Below, piece by piece: positions 25,737-33,303 of a stretch of 64,000 nucleotides of DNA. Below the pieces are notes generated by a model. It saw nothing but the letters and a program-made list of their open reading frames with translations. It had not been told where the DNA came from and searched no databases. Origin of the DNA: Corallincola holothuriorum (GTDB taxonomy: Bacteria; Pseudomonadota; Gammaproteobacteria; Enterobacterales; Neiellaceae); NCBI RefSeq assembly GCF_003336225.1, contig NZ_QPID01000002.1, positions 124,001 through 188,000 on the forward strand, written 5' to 3'. The translations under genes were made by a program, and so were the position numbers. Each line of letters begins with the position of its first letter. Position 1 is the first letter of the stretch.

Positions 25737-26714
25737 TCACTGGTTTCTGTGGGGATAGATCAGTTTTAATCGTCGCTGTTTGAACTTGGTCGCGGAGTCT
25801 GGCTCCAAGCGGCCCCCCATCAAGTCTAAGCCTAACCAGGTATATGCCTCCGTGAGATCGGGAAACACTGCTTGGTCGATGATCTCGCCATACAGGGTAC
25901 TGAACACATCGCTTTCGCTGAGTTGGTCAAAGCGCAGGATCATCTCGGGGCCGTTCCACTCTTGTGGCAGCATTCGACAGCAAGCTTGAAAGCCTGCCAT
26001 TACTGATGCCATAGAGTGCGGGCTGCCCAGCTTTTGCAGTCTGACATCTGCCAGAAGAAAGTAGGCGGCGCCAGACCAATACACCCGTTTGTAACTGCCG
26101 GTAGACCACATGCTGCCGCTGAGTTCTCTTAATGGTCTATCTTTCTGGATCGCATCTTTTTGACCCCGTAAGAATCCAGCGTGCATCTCTTGCCAAACTT
26201 GCTCTTCGGTCAGTATGCCTTGAGTGCCTCTAAGTATGTTCTGGTAGTAACTGGCAAGCCCTTCAGATAACCAGATATCTGCACTACCAGGGAAGGGGAT
26301 CAGTAGGTGGCTGAATTCGTGAACCCCTGTCCAGTCTTGTTGGAATTGCCGTAGAGACTGTTCGGGATTGACATAAAAGGTGATGCCATTCGGTGTGCCA
26401 CGGGTTATCTGCCCCCACGGTACGGGGCCTTGACCATAGCTGGCTACTTTAACTTCAATATGAGCGATGGGAATAGGAAATTGGCCGGAGATCTTACTGA
26501 CGACAAGCGCTGTCTCTTGTAGCCAGCGTCGCACCTTTTCTTGTTGGCTAGGGCTCAATGCCGGATCTAACGCCAGTGAAAGCGTTCCTCCGGGGACCGT
26601 GATCGGCTGGCTGTTTGCTGCAGCGAATAAACTAAAAGATAAACCAACTATAGCCACTGCCAGTAATCGGCCGATGCGACTGCCGATGACGCTCGCTCTG
26701 CCTGTGTCGTTCAT
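25737..26714 (-). CDS. Exported gluzincin-type metallopeptidase (peptidase MA-like)
   Basis: This 325-residue protein has an N-terminal signal or anchor helix (LLAVAIVGLSFSLFAAANS). It contains HEFSH and, 18 residues after the second His, the Glu of WLSEGLASYYQ. This is the HExxH-x18-E zinc site of gluzincins such as the M1/M61 and peptidase-MA families. It is likely a periplasmic or membrane-bound peptidase of unknown substrate. Its ATG overlaps the stop of the upstream amidotransferase gene (TAATG), so the two are co-expressed. Confidence 0.8.
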   Translation of the reverse strand: MNDTGRASVIGSRIGRLLAVAIVGLSFSLFAAANSQPITVPGGTLSLALDPALSPSQQEKVRRWLQETALVVSKISGQFPIPIAHIEVKVASYGQGPVPWGQITRGTPNGITFYVNPEQSLRQFQQDWTGVHEFSHLLIPFPGSADIWLSEGLASYYQNILRGTQGILTEEQVWQEMHAGFLRGQKDAIQKDRPLRELSGSMWSTGSYKRVYWSGAAYFLLADVRLQKLGSPHSMASVMAGFQACCRMLPQEWNGPEMILRFDQLSESDVFSTLYGEIIDQAVFPDLTEAYTWLGLDLMGGRLEPDSATKFKQRRLKLIYPHRNQ

Positions 26715-27481
26715 TACGCGTTAGCCGGCGCAGCCAAAACCACGCGATCGATAAACTTGCGTAGTAGTGCGTTCGATTCAGGGGTTTCTACCGCTGACGA
26801 CAACACCGCGTGCAGTTGAGCCGAGTTTTGCGTGTATTTATGGGCATAGAGACTGAGTCGGTCGATAAGCACCTGACGATCCACCTCTGGGTGAAATTGA
26901 GTGGTCCAGAACGGCGCGTTGTTAACCTTGAAACTATGACTGCAAGGGGCGGTCTCTGCGAGCAGTGTGCAATTTTCTGGGATCTGGGGCGCCCTTTCTC
27001 GATGCACTGACACGGCATAAAACGGGTTCGTTGTGTCGTGAAAGAGTGGATCGGTTTGCGCGGCAGCGGTGAGGCTAATGGGTATCGTGCCCATTTCGTA
27101 ATCTGTTTCATCTCTGATCACTTCACCACCGAGTGCGACTACGGCCAACTGATGACCGAAACAACTGCAAAAAGTGGGCATCTTGATATCGATACAGTAA
27201 CGTAGCAGTGCAGCTGCATCAGGTACAAATGGGTAATCGATAGGCTCTAAAACAGAGGCGTCGGATGAGCCGCCAACTAACACGGCGTCAAATTTGTCGA
27301 TAACTTCCGGTTCGAAATGTGGCTGATCAAAGACGTTAAGTACTGAAAATTGTTCCTCGTTCAGGCCACAAAACGTGGCGAAACTGGTGAGTTCCTCTAA
27401 TCGCGTGACGCTGTCGTTGCGGATCTGCAATAGTAAAACTCTGAGGGCTTCACGAGGTTTATTGGATACACGGTGGGGCAT
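26714..27481 (-). CDS. Class I glutamine amidotransferase-like protein
   Basis: This 255-residue protein is a stand-alone class I amidotransferase: the nucleophile elbow FCSCFGHQLAVVALGG carries the catalytic Cys, and TTQFHPEVD carries the His-x-Glu pair. Similar single-domain proteins act as GMP-synthase-like or gamma-glutamyl hydrolase-type enzymes; the partner here is unknown. GGAGAG precedes ATG 27481. It is the first gene of a pair with the metallopeptidase downstream. Confidence 0.88.
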   Translation of the reverse strand: MPHRVSNKPREALRVLLLQIRNDSVTRLEELTSFATFCGLNEEQFSVLNVFDQPHFEPEVIDKFDAVLVGGSSDASVLEPIDYPFVPDAAALLRYCIDIKMPTFCSCFGHQLAVVALGGEVIRDETDYEMGTIPISLTAAAQTDPLFHDTTNPFYAVSVHRERAPQIPENCTLLAETAPCSHSFKVNNAPFWTTQFHPEVDRQVLIDRLSLYAHKYTQNSAQLHAVLSSAVETPESNALLRKFIDRVVLAAPANA

Positions 27482-27550
27482 TTTCTCTCCAACGTTTAAA
27501 GGTGATTAGAGGCTCTGACCTCTAGATACGCTATTTGCTCCCCAGAGCGA

Positions 27551-27973
27551 TCATTTTGAACCCTGTAACGTGACCAGTATCTTGCGACTACCACCTTGAT
27601 CCCTATGTTCACCTAAATAGATTCCCTGCCAGGTGCCCATCGCTAAATGTCCCTGACGAATGGGCAGCATAACACTACTACCCAGCAGGCTCGCCTTGAT
27701 GTGGGCTGGCATATCATCATCCCCTTCATAGGTATGCTGATAGTAGCTGGCTCGCTCTGGTACGAAATGATTGAAGTGGGATTCCATATCGGAGCGTACC
27801 GTGGGATCGGCATTTTCATTGATGGTGAGAGAGGCGGAGGTGTGTTGAATAAACAGATGAGCTAAGCCGATCTGATATTGCTGCAGTTGTGGTAGTTGGC
27901 TAATCACTTCATCACTGATCAGATGAAAGCCGCGACAACGCGGCTTCAATCTAATTAATATTTGCTGCCACAT
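27551..27973 (-). CDS. yjbQ: YjbQ family protein (UPF0047; secondary thiamine-phosphate synthase)
   Basis: This 140-residue protein has [28 protein letters not shown], then [14 protein letters not shown] and [14 protein letters not shown]-type segments, the complete YjbQ/UPF0047 signature with its conserved His residues. E. coli YjbQ has weak thiamine-phosphate synthase activity; the real role remains unsettled. It starts three bases after the cheX stop codon, on the same strand, so the two are probably co-transcribed. Confidence 0.93.
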   Translation of the reverse strand: MWQQILIRLKPRCRGFHLISDEVISQLPQLQQYQIGLAHLFIQHTSASLTINENADPTVRSDMESHFNHFVPERASYYQHTYEGDDDMPAHIKASLLGSSVMLPIRQGHLAMGTWQGIYLGEHRDQGGSRKILVTLQGSK

Positions 27974-27975
27974 GG

Positions 27976-28440
27976 TTACTTGTCGAAGCAGATTTCGATA
28001 TTGGCATTGCCATATTCTGAGCCGAATGGGATCAGGATCTTCGGTCCATCGGATTTATGACTGATGGTGTGACCCATGCCTGAAACCACGACAGGGGTCG
28101 CCATATCGAAGTCGTAGCCTTTGTCACCCAAAATGTTCTTGGCGCCGCCGGTGACCATATTGGTAATTTCACCCACCATGTCGGTCACTTCTTCGTTAAT
28201 TTCGGTGGGACGTTCACCCAACATCCGCTGCATGATTTCCAAGGCAAGGGTGCCCTCAAAGGTAATGGAGAGAGAGCCTTTGGTTTGTGGGCCTACCATA
28301 CCGATTAATCCGCTGACATCGCCCTGCGCCTTTTCATCTTTTTTAAGTCTTGGCTTCCCAGCTTTAAGTTCAAGAGATGCCATGGTGCCGAGCACGTTAT
28401 TTAGCGACTCGAGGAAAGGATTAATAAATTCTACATTCAT
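27976..28440 (-). CDS. cheX: CheX-type chemotaxis phosphatase-like protein
   Basis: This 154-residue protein matches CheX: a start [40 protein letters not shown], and the helix [22 protein letters not shown]. That helix contains the conserved E-x-x-N of CheC/CheX/FliY phosphatases, which remove phosphate from CheY-P. No other chemotaxis gene is close. AGGAGC lies upstream of ATG 28440. Confidence 0.92.
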   Translation of the reverse strand: MNVEFINPFLESLNNVLGTMASLELKAGKPRLKKDEKAQGDVSGLIGMVGPQTKGSLSITFEGTLALEIMQRMLGERPTEINEEVTDMVGEITNMVTGGAKNILGDKGYDFDMATPVVVSGMGHTISHKSDGPKILIPFGSEYGNANIEICFDK

Positions 28441-28675
28441 AAGTGAGGCCTTGTTGCTCCTTAGCGTTCACTGAAGCTACTAAATAGCTGGCGATAGTTA
28501 CTTTTATTCTATCTGCTAAATGCGTTGGCGCAACTTGGCAATAGCGGGAAAAGAGCTTATCGGGGAAGAATGTGCACTGGGTTGGCTTTGTTTCAGATAT
28601 TTCTAAGCAAAATAATGGTGAGAGGACACTTTGTAGCCGATTTGCCACAAAGCGCCCCTGCCAGTTGTGCTGGTT

Positions 28676-29059
28676 TTAGATGCGTTGGCGGATCGCTTTA
28701 AGGATCGGTGAGGCTTCATAGCCGTTATGCTCACCCCAACTCAGCACCATGTAACCATCTGGGCCGGCATCATTGAGCATCTTATCCGGAAGCTGCTCCA
28801 CCAAGTATTGGCCGACCTCGTTTGCACTGCGTTCCAAGGCAAACTTTAGCAAGCTTCTGCCATTGCACATCACATCTTGGTAGATGCGTTTGAGCTTCAC
28901 CCTTTGCTTTCTCAGCGTTTTTTTCACCTTTACTGTGTCATCTTTGGCAATGGCATGACACAAGCTCTCGGCTGCCTTGATATCGAGAGCGATCGCCTTA
29001 CTGGAGAGCAATAGACAAGTGATGGCTAATAAAATGGCTGAAATACGACCCTGAATCAT
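28676..29059 (-). CDS. DUF3718 family exported protein
   Basis: This 127-residue protein has a signal peptide (AILLAITCLLLSSKAIA). The mature part reads LCHAIAKDDTVKVKKTLRKQRVKLKRIY, then VMCNGRSLLKFALERSANEVG. The two Cys and the CNGRSLLKFA phrase mark DUF3718 of Shewanella-type bacteria. It is likely periplasmic; function unknown. AGGAAG precedes ATG 29059. Confidence 0.82.
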   Translation of the reverse strand: MIQGRISAILLAITCLLLSSKAIALDIKAAESLCHAIAKDDTVKVKKTLRKQRVKLKRIYQDVMCNGRSLLKFALERSANEVGQYLVEQLPDKMLNDAGPDGYMVLSWGEHNGYEASPILKAIRQRI

Positions 29060-29266
29060 CTGTTCTTCCTAATAACACCTATTCATTAGAGTGTTTACAC
29101 TAACAAATAGGTGACATAGATCAATTTGATGACGCTGATATGAACTTTTTATAACCGCTTTTTGCGACTTCTGACCGTCAACTAATGATTCCACATCCCG
29201 TGCAGGAGTGTCAGAAGCGCTTGGTCGTAGCGCTTATTCGCTCTGATTACGTCTTGAGTTAGGAGG

Positions 29267-30292
29267 GTGATACAATGGCGGTTTATTCCAAACTGTGATC
29301 TTTTAGTGCCCGTGACTCTTAGTAAGCCATTCTCTCGTAAGTTCTCCGTTGCCCCGATGCTGGATTGGACCGATCGCCATTGTCGCCACTTTATGCGGTT
29401 GATCAGCAATAACACGCTGCTTTATACCGAGATGGTAACCACGGGAGCCATCCTGCATGGGCGCGGGGATTTTCTGGCATTTAATGAGTCTGAGCATCCC
29501 ATAGCGTTGCAGCTGGGGGGGAGTGATCCAGAAGCGCTCGCTAAGTGCGCTAAGCTGGCGGCGGAGCGGGGCTATGATGAGGTGAACCTGAATGTCGGCT
29601 GCCCCTCGGATCGTGTGCAAAATGGTCGCTTTGGTGCCTGCTTGATGGCGGAGCCAGCGTTGGTCGCCCAATGTGTGGAACAGATGCGTGCAGCGTCTGA
29701 TTTGCCGATCACGGTAAAAACGCGCATCGGTATTGATGAGCAGGACAGCTATGAATTTCTGACCCAGTTGATTGATACCGTGAAAAGTGCCGGTTGTGAC
29801 AGCTTTACCATTCATGCGCGCAAAGCTTGGTTACAGGGGTTGAGTCCCAAAGAGAATCGCGAGATCCCGCCGCTGGATTATCCACGGGTCTACCAGCTAA
29901 AGCGTGACTATCCTGAGTTAGAGATCGTCATCAATGGCGGTATCAAGACTCTCGATGAGTGTCAGCAGCATCTGCAGCATGTGGATGGCGTAATGGTGGG
30001 GCGAGAGGCGTATCAGAATCCATATATGATGGCAGAGGTCGACCGCCTATTATTCGGTGATAGCGCACCAGCAAGAACCAGGCGTGAGGTCGTTGAAGCC
30101 ATGTACCCCTATATTCAGGCCCATCTGGATGGGGGCGGCTATCTCAACCATATCAGTCGACATATGCTGGGGATATTTCAGGGAATGCCGGGTGCCCGTC
30201 GTTGGCGGCGCTATCTGAGCGAAAATGCTCACAAACCAGGCTCTGGTGTTGAAGTGGTTGAGGCGGCGTTACAACAGGTCAATTGTGATTAG
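29267..30292 (+). CDS. dusA: tRNA-dihydrouridine(20/20a) synthase DusA
   Basis: This FMN enzyme reduces uridine 20/20a in the D-loop of tRNA. It has [54 protein letters not shown] with the catalytic Cys, TVKTRIGID and the [12 protein letters not shown] phosphate site, all typical of DusA. The start is unclear. GTG 29267 begins at the last base of an AGGAGG-type site. GTG 29306 or 29312 would give the usual short N-terminus, but neither has its own site. A seven-codon ORF at 29275-29298 uses the AGGAGG instead (see findings). Confidence 0.95.
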   Translation: MIQWRFIPNCDLLVPVTLSKPFSRKFSVAPMLDWTDRHCRHFMRLISNNTLLYTEMVTTGAILHGRGDFLAFNESEHPIALQLGGSDPEALAKCAKLAAERGYDEVNLNVGCPSDRVQNGRFGACLMAEPALVAQCVEQMRAASDLPITVKTRIGIDEQDSYEFLTQLIDTVKSAGCDSFTIHARKAWLQGLSPKENREIPPLDYPRVYQLKRDYPELEIVINGGIKTLDECQQHLQHVDGVMVGREAYQNPYMMAEVDRLLFGDSAPARTRREVVEAMYPYIQAHLDGGGYLNHISRHMLGIFQGMPGARRWRRYLSENAHKPGSGVEVVEAALQQVNCD

Positions 30293-30345
30293 CCTTTAAA
30301 TAGCAGAGCACTCAGTTGATCACCTACTCATATTTACCAACTACA

Positions 30346-30381
30346 TGGTGAGATTAACTATATCGCTGGTTAATTTCACCA
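30346..30381. promoter_or_regulatory. Inverted repeat, likely activator site upstream of the first sigma-54 promoter
   Basis: Arms TGGTGAGATTAAC (30346-30358) and GTTAATTTCACCA (30369-30381) are complementary except for one pair and are ten bases apart. The right half, TGGTTAATTTcaCCA, recurs upstream of 31441 on the opposite strand. Its distance to the -24 element, about 90 bases, suits an enhancer-binding protein. Confidence 0.6.
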
Positions 30382-30465
30382 TTTCACTTTTCTCTCTTGT
30401 TATTTTTTCTTTCATTGCTCACCTCAACGTGCTGATATATAAAGAGATAGTTTTATTTCTTTGAT

Positions 30466-30482
30466 CTGGCACGGCAATTGAA
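30466..30482 (+). promoter_or_regulatory. Sigma-54 (-24/-12) promoter
   Basis: CTGGCACG, four bases, then TTGAA. The -24 half is a perfect match to the YTGGCACG consensus, and the GG to G(C) spacing is 12 bases; the -12 half has A for C (TTGAA against TTGCA). Transcription would start near 30493, about 30 bases before ATG 30521. Confidence 0.75.
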
Positions 30483-30520
30483 ACAGTTAGTTCGTCACTT
30501 AATCAATTTTCAGGAAGACG

Positions 30521-30811
30521 ATGATGAACATACTTAACACTGCCGCCGCTATCACTCTGGTATTTACTGGTTTCTCCGCTCAGGCTGATACCAGCAACGA
30601 TGTGACCGACTACCTTGCTGTACAAGTTGCCGAACAAACCCAGCGTGTGGTTGTTGAGTTGGGTGATGAATTACAACAGTCAGCGGCTGCACTTGTCGCT
30701 GCATCTATGGCTGAGTTGGCACCTGCTGACATTGCGATTGCGAACCAAGCTGATTTGGCGGAGCGAGAAGCGCAAAACCCAGATGAGTCTGTGCTAATCG
30801 CGGGTCGCTAG
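30521..30811 (+). CDS. Small secreted helical protein, paralogue of the gene at 31441
   Basis: This is a 96-residue protein; ATG 30521 or 30524 may start it. The signal peptide runs to about SAQA. The mature part is one Ala/Glu/Gln-rich amphipathic helix: VAEQTQRVVVELGDELQQSAAALVAASMAELAP. It aligns without gaps to the protein at 31441 over this stretch. No Cys and no known domain. A sigma-54 promoter and an inverted-repeat site lie upstream. I infer a periplasmic helical protein made under stress; its biochemical role is unknown. Confidence 0.75.
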   Translation: MMNILNTAAAITLVFTGFSAQADTSNDVTDYLAVQVAEQTQRVVVELGDELQQSAAALVAASMAELAPADIAIANQADLAEREAQNPDESVLIAGR

Positions 30812-31244
30812 GTTTCTCTATGTGGCTATTTGTAGATGTTGATGTAAGCCAGATGGATACCAGACCATGACGTATCTCAGTATCAGTGCCGCAAGGCTAC
30901 GTAAGATTAAAGGGATTGAATGTGAATGATGACTGTTCCGCGACGGAATAGAGCGATTCACGCAGTATCATTCCCTTATTGATTATTCTCCCTCTTTTAT
31001 CACCCACCTATCATGAGTGTGTTTCAGTTGCTTAGATAAACCTACCGTATTCTTTTTGCATTCTGGCTTGGCGAGGACTGCAGCTTCGCTGTGTGTGCTT
31101 TGGTTTGCTTGCGCTCACTCTTTGTTTAACGCTCGTCGCCTTGTTGGCCGCCTCTGTCGCGGTTGCGTCGAACCATCTTCAACTTAGTGTTCTATTTGCC
31201 ATCTTCGCTTTAAAGCGAGCGTGAATAATTTTGTCAAAATAGAG
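30812..31244. other. Long intergenic region with a 68-base nested inverted repeat and a palindrome
   Basis: No credible gene is seen. At 30910-30977 three nested pairs of arms (AAGGGA/TCCCTT, GTGAAT/ATTCAC, TTCCG/CGGAA) can form one long hairpin. It could be a terminator region, a structured leader or a small RNA. At 31205-31218 lies the perfect 14-base palindrome TCGCTTTAAAGCGA. Both are upstream of the second sigma-54 promoter. Confidence 0.5.
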
Positions 31245-31261
31245 TTGGCTAAATTAACCAA
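31245..31261. promoter_or_regulatory. Likely activator site upstream of the second sigma-54 promoter
   Basis: TTGGCTAAATTAACCAA is a near-palindrome. Its reverse strand contains TGGTTAATTTagCCA, the same motif as the right arm of the inverted repeat at 30346-30381. It is about 110 bases upstream of the -24 element at 31370. Confidence 0.55.
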
Positions 31262-31367
31262 TAATTAGTTTTTTTCCAATGTTGTCGGCCGGTCGCAGAA
31301 GCGTTGGAAATATCTAGGATTTAATGTAACCTGTTGAATTAAATGGTTTAAAAAATAATTTTTGAAG

Positions 31368-31384
31368 TTGGCACGTAGGTTGAA
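31368..31384 (+). promoter_or_regulatory. Sigma-54 (-24/-12) promoter
   Basis: TTGGCACG, four bases, then TTGAA: the -24 half is perfect, spacing is exact, and the -12 half has the same A-for-C change as the promoter at 30466. The predicted start, near 31395, is about 45 bases before ATG 31441. Confidence 0.75.
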
Positions 31385-31440
31385 TAGTTATGTAAGTATC
31401 AAAGCGAATTTTACTGATACTCAACACCAAAGGAACTGAC

Positions 31441-31692
31441 ATGACTATTTCAAACATCACTAAGACACTTTTCGTAGGCTCGGCGTTATTGGTTAGCAGT
31501 ATGAGCGTCAGCGCTAATGAGATCGACACCGATGCGCTGCAACCTGTGGTTGAGCAATCGCTGGAAGCGCAAGTGGTCGCTCAAACCGAGCAGGTCGTGG
31601 CAGAGCTGCAGGTGCAGATAGCGGAATCGTTAGCAGCGTCACTGGCTTCATTGTTGCCAGAAGATCTCGCTAGTTTAGCGCGCGGAGAATAA
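31441..31692 (+). CDS. Small secreted helical protein, paralogue of the gene at 30521
   Basis: This 83-residue protein has a signal peptide ending near SVSA and a mature helical part, VVAQTEQVVAELQVQIAESLAASLASLLPEDLA. This matches the protein at 30521 (VAEQTQRVVVELGDELQQS..., then LAPADIA). A ribosome-binding site AAAGGA precedes ATG 31441. It has its own sigma-54 promoter, and the 28-codon membrane ORF follows three bases after its stop, then the PspC-like gene. Unknown function; likely an envelope-stress protein. Confidence 0.75.
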   Translation: MTISNITKTLFVGSALLVSSMSVSANEIDTDALQPVVEQSLEAQVVAQTEQVVAELQVQIAESLAASLASLLPEDLASLARGE

Positions 31693-31695
31693 GCC

Positions 31696-31782
31696 ATGTT
31701 TCTGCCTCTGTTTTTAATGATGATGCTGCCGCTGCTGGGACTTGTCCTGACACTTGTAGTGTTTCAGTTGGCAGGCTGGTGA
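31696..31782 (+). CDS. Tiny 28-residue single-pass membrane protein
   Basis: The ORF starts at ATG 31696, three bases after the stop codon of the secreted protein, and stops at TGA 31780-31782. The product is almost entirely one hydrophobic helix: MFLPLFLMMMLPLLGLVL, then TLVVFQLAGW. GGAGA overlaps the upstream stop region seven to ten bases before the start. Its position between a secreted helical protein and a PspC-like protein supports a real membrane peptide. No family is known to me. Confidence 0.6.
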   Translation: MFLPLFLMMMLPLLGLVLTLVVFQLAGW

Positions 31783-31819
31783 ATCTAGATAGCGGATATC
31801 TTTGCATTGGGAGTCGTCG

Positions 31820-32026
31820 ATGAACATGGTTAAGCAAAATGATGGTTGGGTGTTTGGTCTGTTTTCTGCGTTGGCTGATAAATATCAGCGTCCGGTGTGG
31901 GTGATGCGAGGACTGGCGGTACTACTGTTTGCCGCCAATCCAATTTTGGCAGGGAGCCTTTATATTGCTGCGTACGCTGCGATGCGTTGGGCTAATCCCC
32001 ACTCACACGCTTCAAAGCGGCTTTAA
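31820..32026 (+). CDS. PspC-domain-like small membrane protein
   Basis: This 68-residue protein is chosen from ATG 31820, which has GGGAG upstream. It shows the PspC pattern: DGWVFGLFSALADKYQRPVWVMRGLAVLL, followed by a second hydrophobic stretch LAGSLYIAAYAAM. In E. coli, PspC is a membrane sensor of the phage-shock response and its gene is under sigma-54/PspF control. Here it ends an apparent sigma-54-driven operon. It overlaps the convergent enoyl-CoA hydratase gene by 35 bases. No PspA, PspB or PspF gene is in the window. Confidence 0.7.
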   Translation: MNMVKQNDGWVFGLFSALADKYQRPVWVMRGLAVLLFAANPILAGSLYIAAYAAMRWANPHSHASKRL

Positions 32027-32747
32027 TCGCTCGTTTACTCTCTTTACTGCTTAACGCGTTAAAGAAGCAGGTGAGTTCAGCTTCCAGTGTACGGCGCAGC
32101 GCTTTACGACGGGGCTGGCGGAGCAGCTTACGGCTGGCGTCAATGGCTTCAGTGGGAAGAGCGGCAATTCGCTGTGCTTGTTGCTTGGCAAAAGGGAGCA
32201 GCTCTTTGCTCGTCAGAACCTGATTGATCATACCCATCTGTTTGGCGGTTTTGGCATCGAACGCGTCGCCTAACAGGAGCAGTTCTGCAGCACGAGGGTA
32301 GCCAACTAATTGTGGTAGCAGCAAACTGGAACCTGCTTCGGGTACCAAGCCAAGATGGGTAAAGGGTAATTGAAAGCGCGTATCTTCCCCAGCATAAACT
32401 AGATCGCAATGCAGCAGTAACGTGGTACCAATGCCTACCGCTGCGCCAGCGGCTGCCGCAATCAATGGCTTGTCAAAATCTAATAGGCAACGCAGAAACT
32501 GTACCACGGGCAGCTTCTCTGGTGGTTGATCGATCGACTGGAAATCCTTTAAGTCATTACCGGCAGTGAAACAACTGCTGCTTCCCTGGATAAGTACGGC
32601 TCTGACATCATCGTGTTTGCTGGCTTGTTCCAAGCCATCGGTTAACGCCTGATACATATCCTGAGTCAGCGCGTTACGTTTTTCAGGCCTATTTATTGTC
32701 AGGATGAGAACACCCTTAGTGACTTGTTGTGTAATATGTTTAGACAT
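31992..32747 (-). CDS. Enoyl-CoA hydratase/isomerase family protein
   Basis: This 251-residue crotonase-fold protein shows ILTINRPEKRNALTQDMYQAL, SSCFTAGNDLKDF and KPLIAAAAGAAVGIGTTLLLHCDLVYAG; the two oxyanion-hole segments are intact. The glutamates for water addition are not clear by eye: LGLVPEAGSS carries one. It could therefore be a hydratase or an isomerase acting on acyl-CoA. ATG 32747 is used (GTG 32753 is possible); neither has a strong ribosome-binding site. Confidence 0.9.
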   Translation of the reverse strand: MSKHITQQVTKGVLILTINRPEKRNALTQDMYQALTDGLEQASKHDDVRAVLIQGSSSCFTAGNDLKDFQSIDQPPEKLPVVQFLRCLLDFDKPLIAAAAGAAVGIGTTLLLHCDLVYAGEDTRFQLPFTHLGLVPEAGSSLLLPQLVGYPRAAELLLLGDAFDAKTAKQMGMINQVLTSKELLPFAKQQAQRIAALPTEAIDASRKLLRQPRRKALRRTLEAELTCFFNALSSKESKRAIKAALKRVSGD

Positions 32748-32830
32748 GATCACGTTTATCTATAATGGGTTACAGTGGTCTAACCAGATTAGGCTAAAAT
32801 GAGACAACCTCAACTGCAGGGAGCTGAATT

Positions 32831-33289
32831 GTGATACGACCCTTTGTTTCAGTGATTATCGTGCTAAGCAGCATGATTTTTAATCTCGCCGTGGCAGCAC
32901 AGCCAAATATTGTTAAGCCGTACATCAGGGCGCTACCGCCCGGGGTTCCGAACAGCGCCGCTTTCCTGGTGATCGAGAATCCGATGTCCGAATCGGTCGT
33001 TTTGCTGGGGGCGGAAACAGAGATCGCAGCGCGTGCAGAGTTGCACAATCATTTGAGTGAAGATGGGGTGATGAAGATGCGCCAGGTTGACTCGATTGAA
33101 GTGCCAGCGAAATCGAAAGTAACTTTGCAACCGGGGGGGTTACATATCATGTTGTTTGATATTAAAAACTCACCGCAAGTGGGCCAGCAGATCCCGATAA
33201 CACTTATATTTGCTGATGAAACAAAAATAACAGTGATGGCCGAGGTGAGAGATCTCCGCGAACAACATCACCACCATGAGCATCATTGA
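32831..33289 (+). CDS. Periplasmic copper chaperone PCu(A)C
   Basis: This 152-residue protein has a signal peptide (FVSVIIVLSSMIFNLAVAA). The copper motif is visible as ELHNHLSEDGVMKMRQV, then, about 20 residues later, GGLHIMLFD, giving the H/M ligands of PCu(A)C proteins. It ends in a His-rich tail, EQHHHHEHH, that may bind more metal. Such proteins deliver Cu(I) to cytochrome oxidase CuA. The start is GTG 32831 with GGAG upstream. The DUF2333 gene follows 14 bases later. Confidence 0.92.
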   Translation: MIRPFVSVIIVLSSMIFNLAVAAQPNIVKPYIRALPPGVPNSAAFLVIENPMSESVVLLGAETEIAARAELHNHLSEDGVMKMRQVDSIEVPAKSKVTLQPGGLHIMLFDIKNSPQVGQQIPITLIFADETKITVMAEVRDLREQHHHHEHH

Positions 33290-33303
33290 GGGGAGTTTCA
33301 CCA

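Noticed and set aside
28421-28648. 75-codon minus-strand ORF upstream of cheX
   Set aside because: It overlaps the cheX start and its upstream region, with no family match and no own ribosome-binding site.
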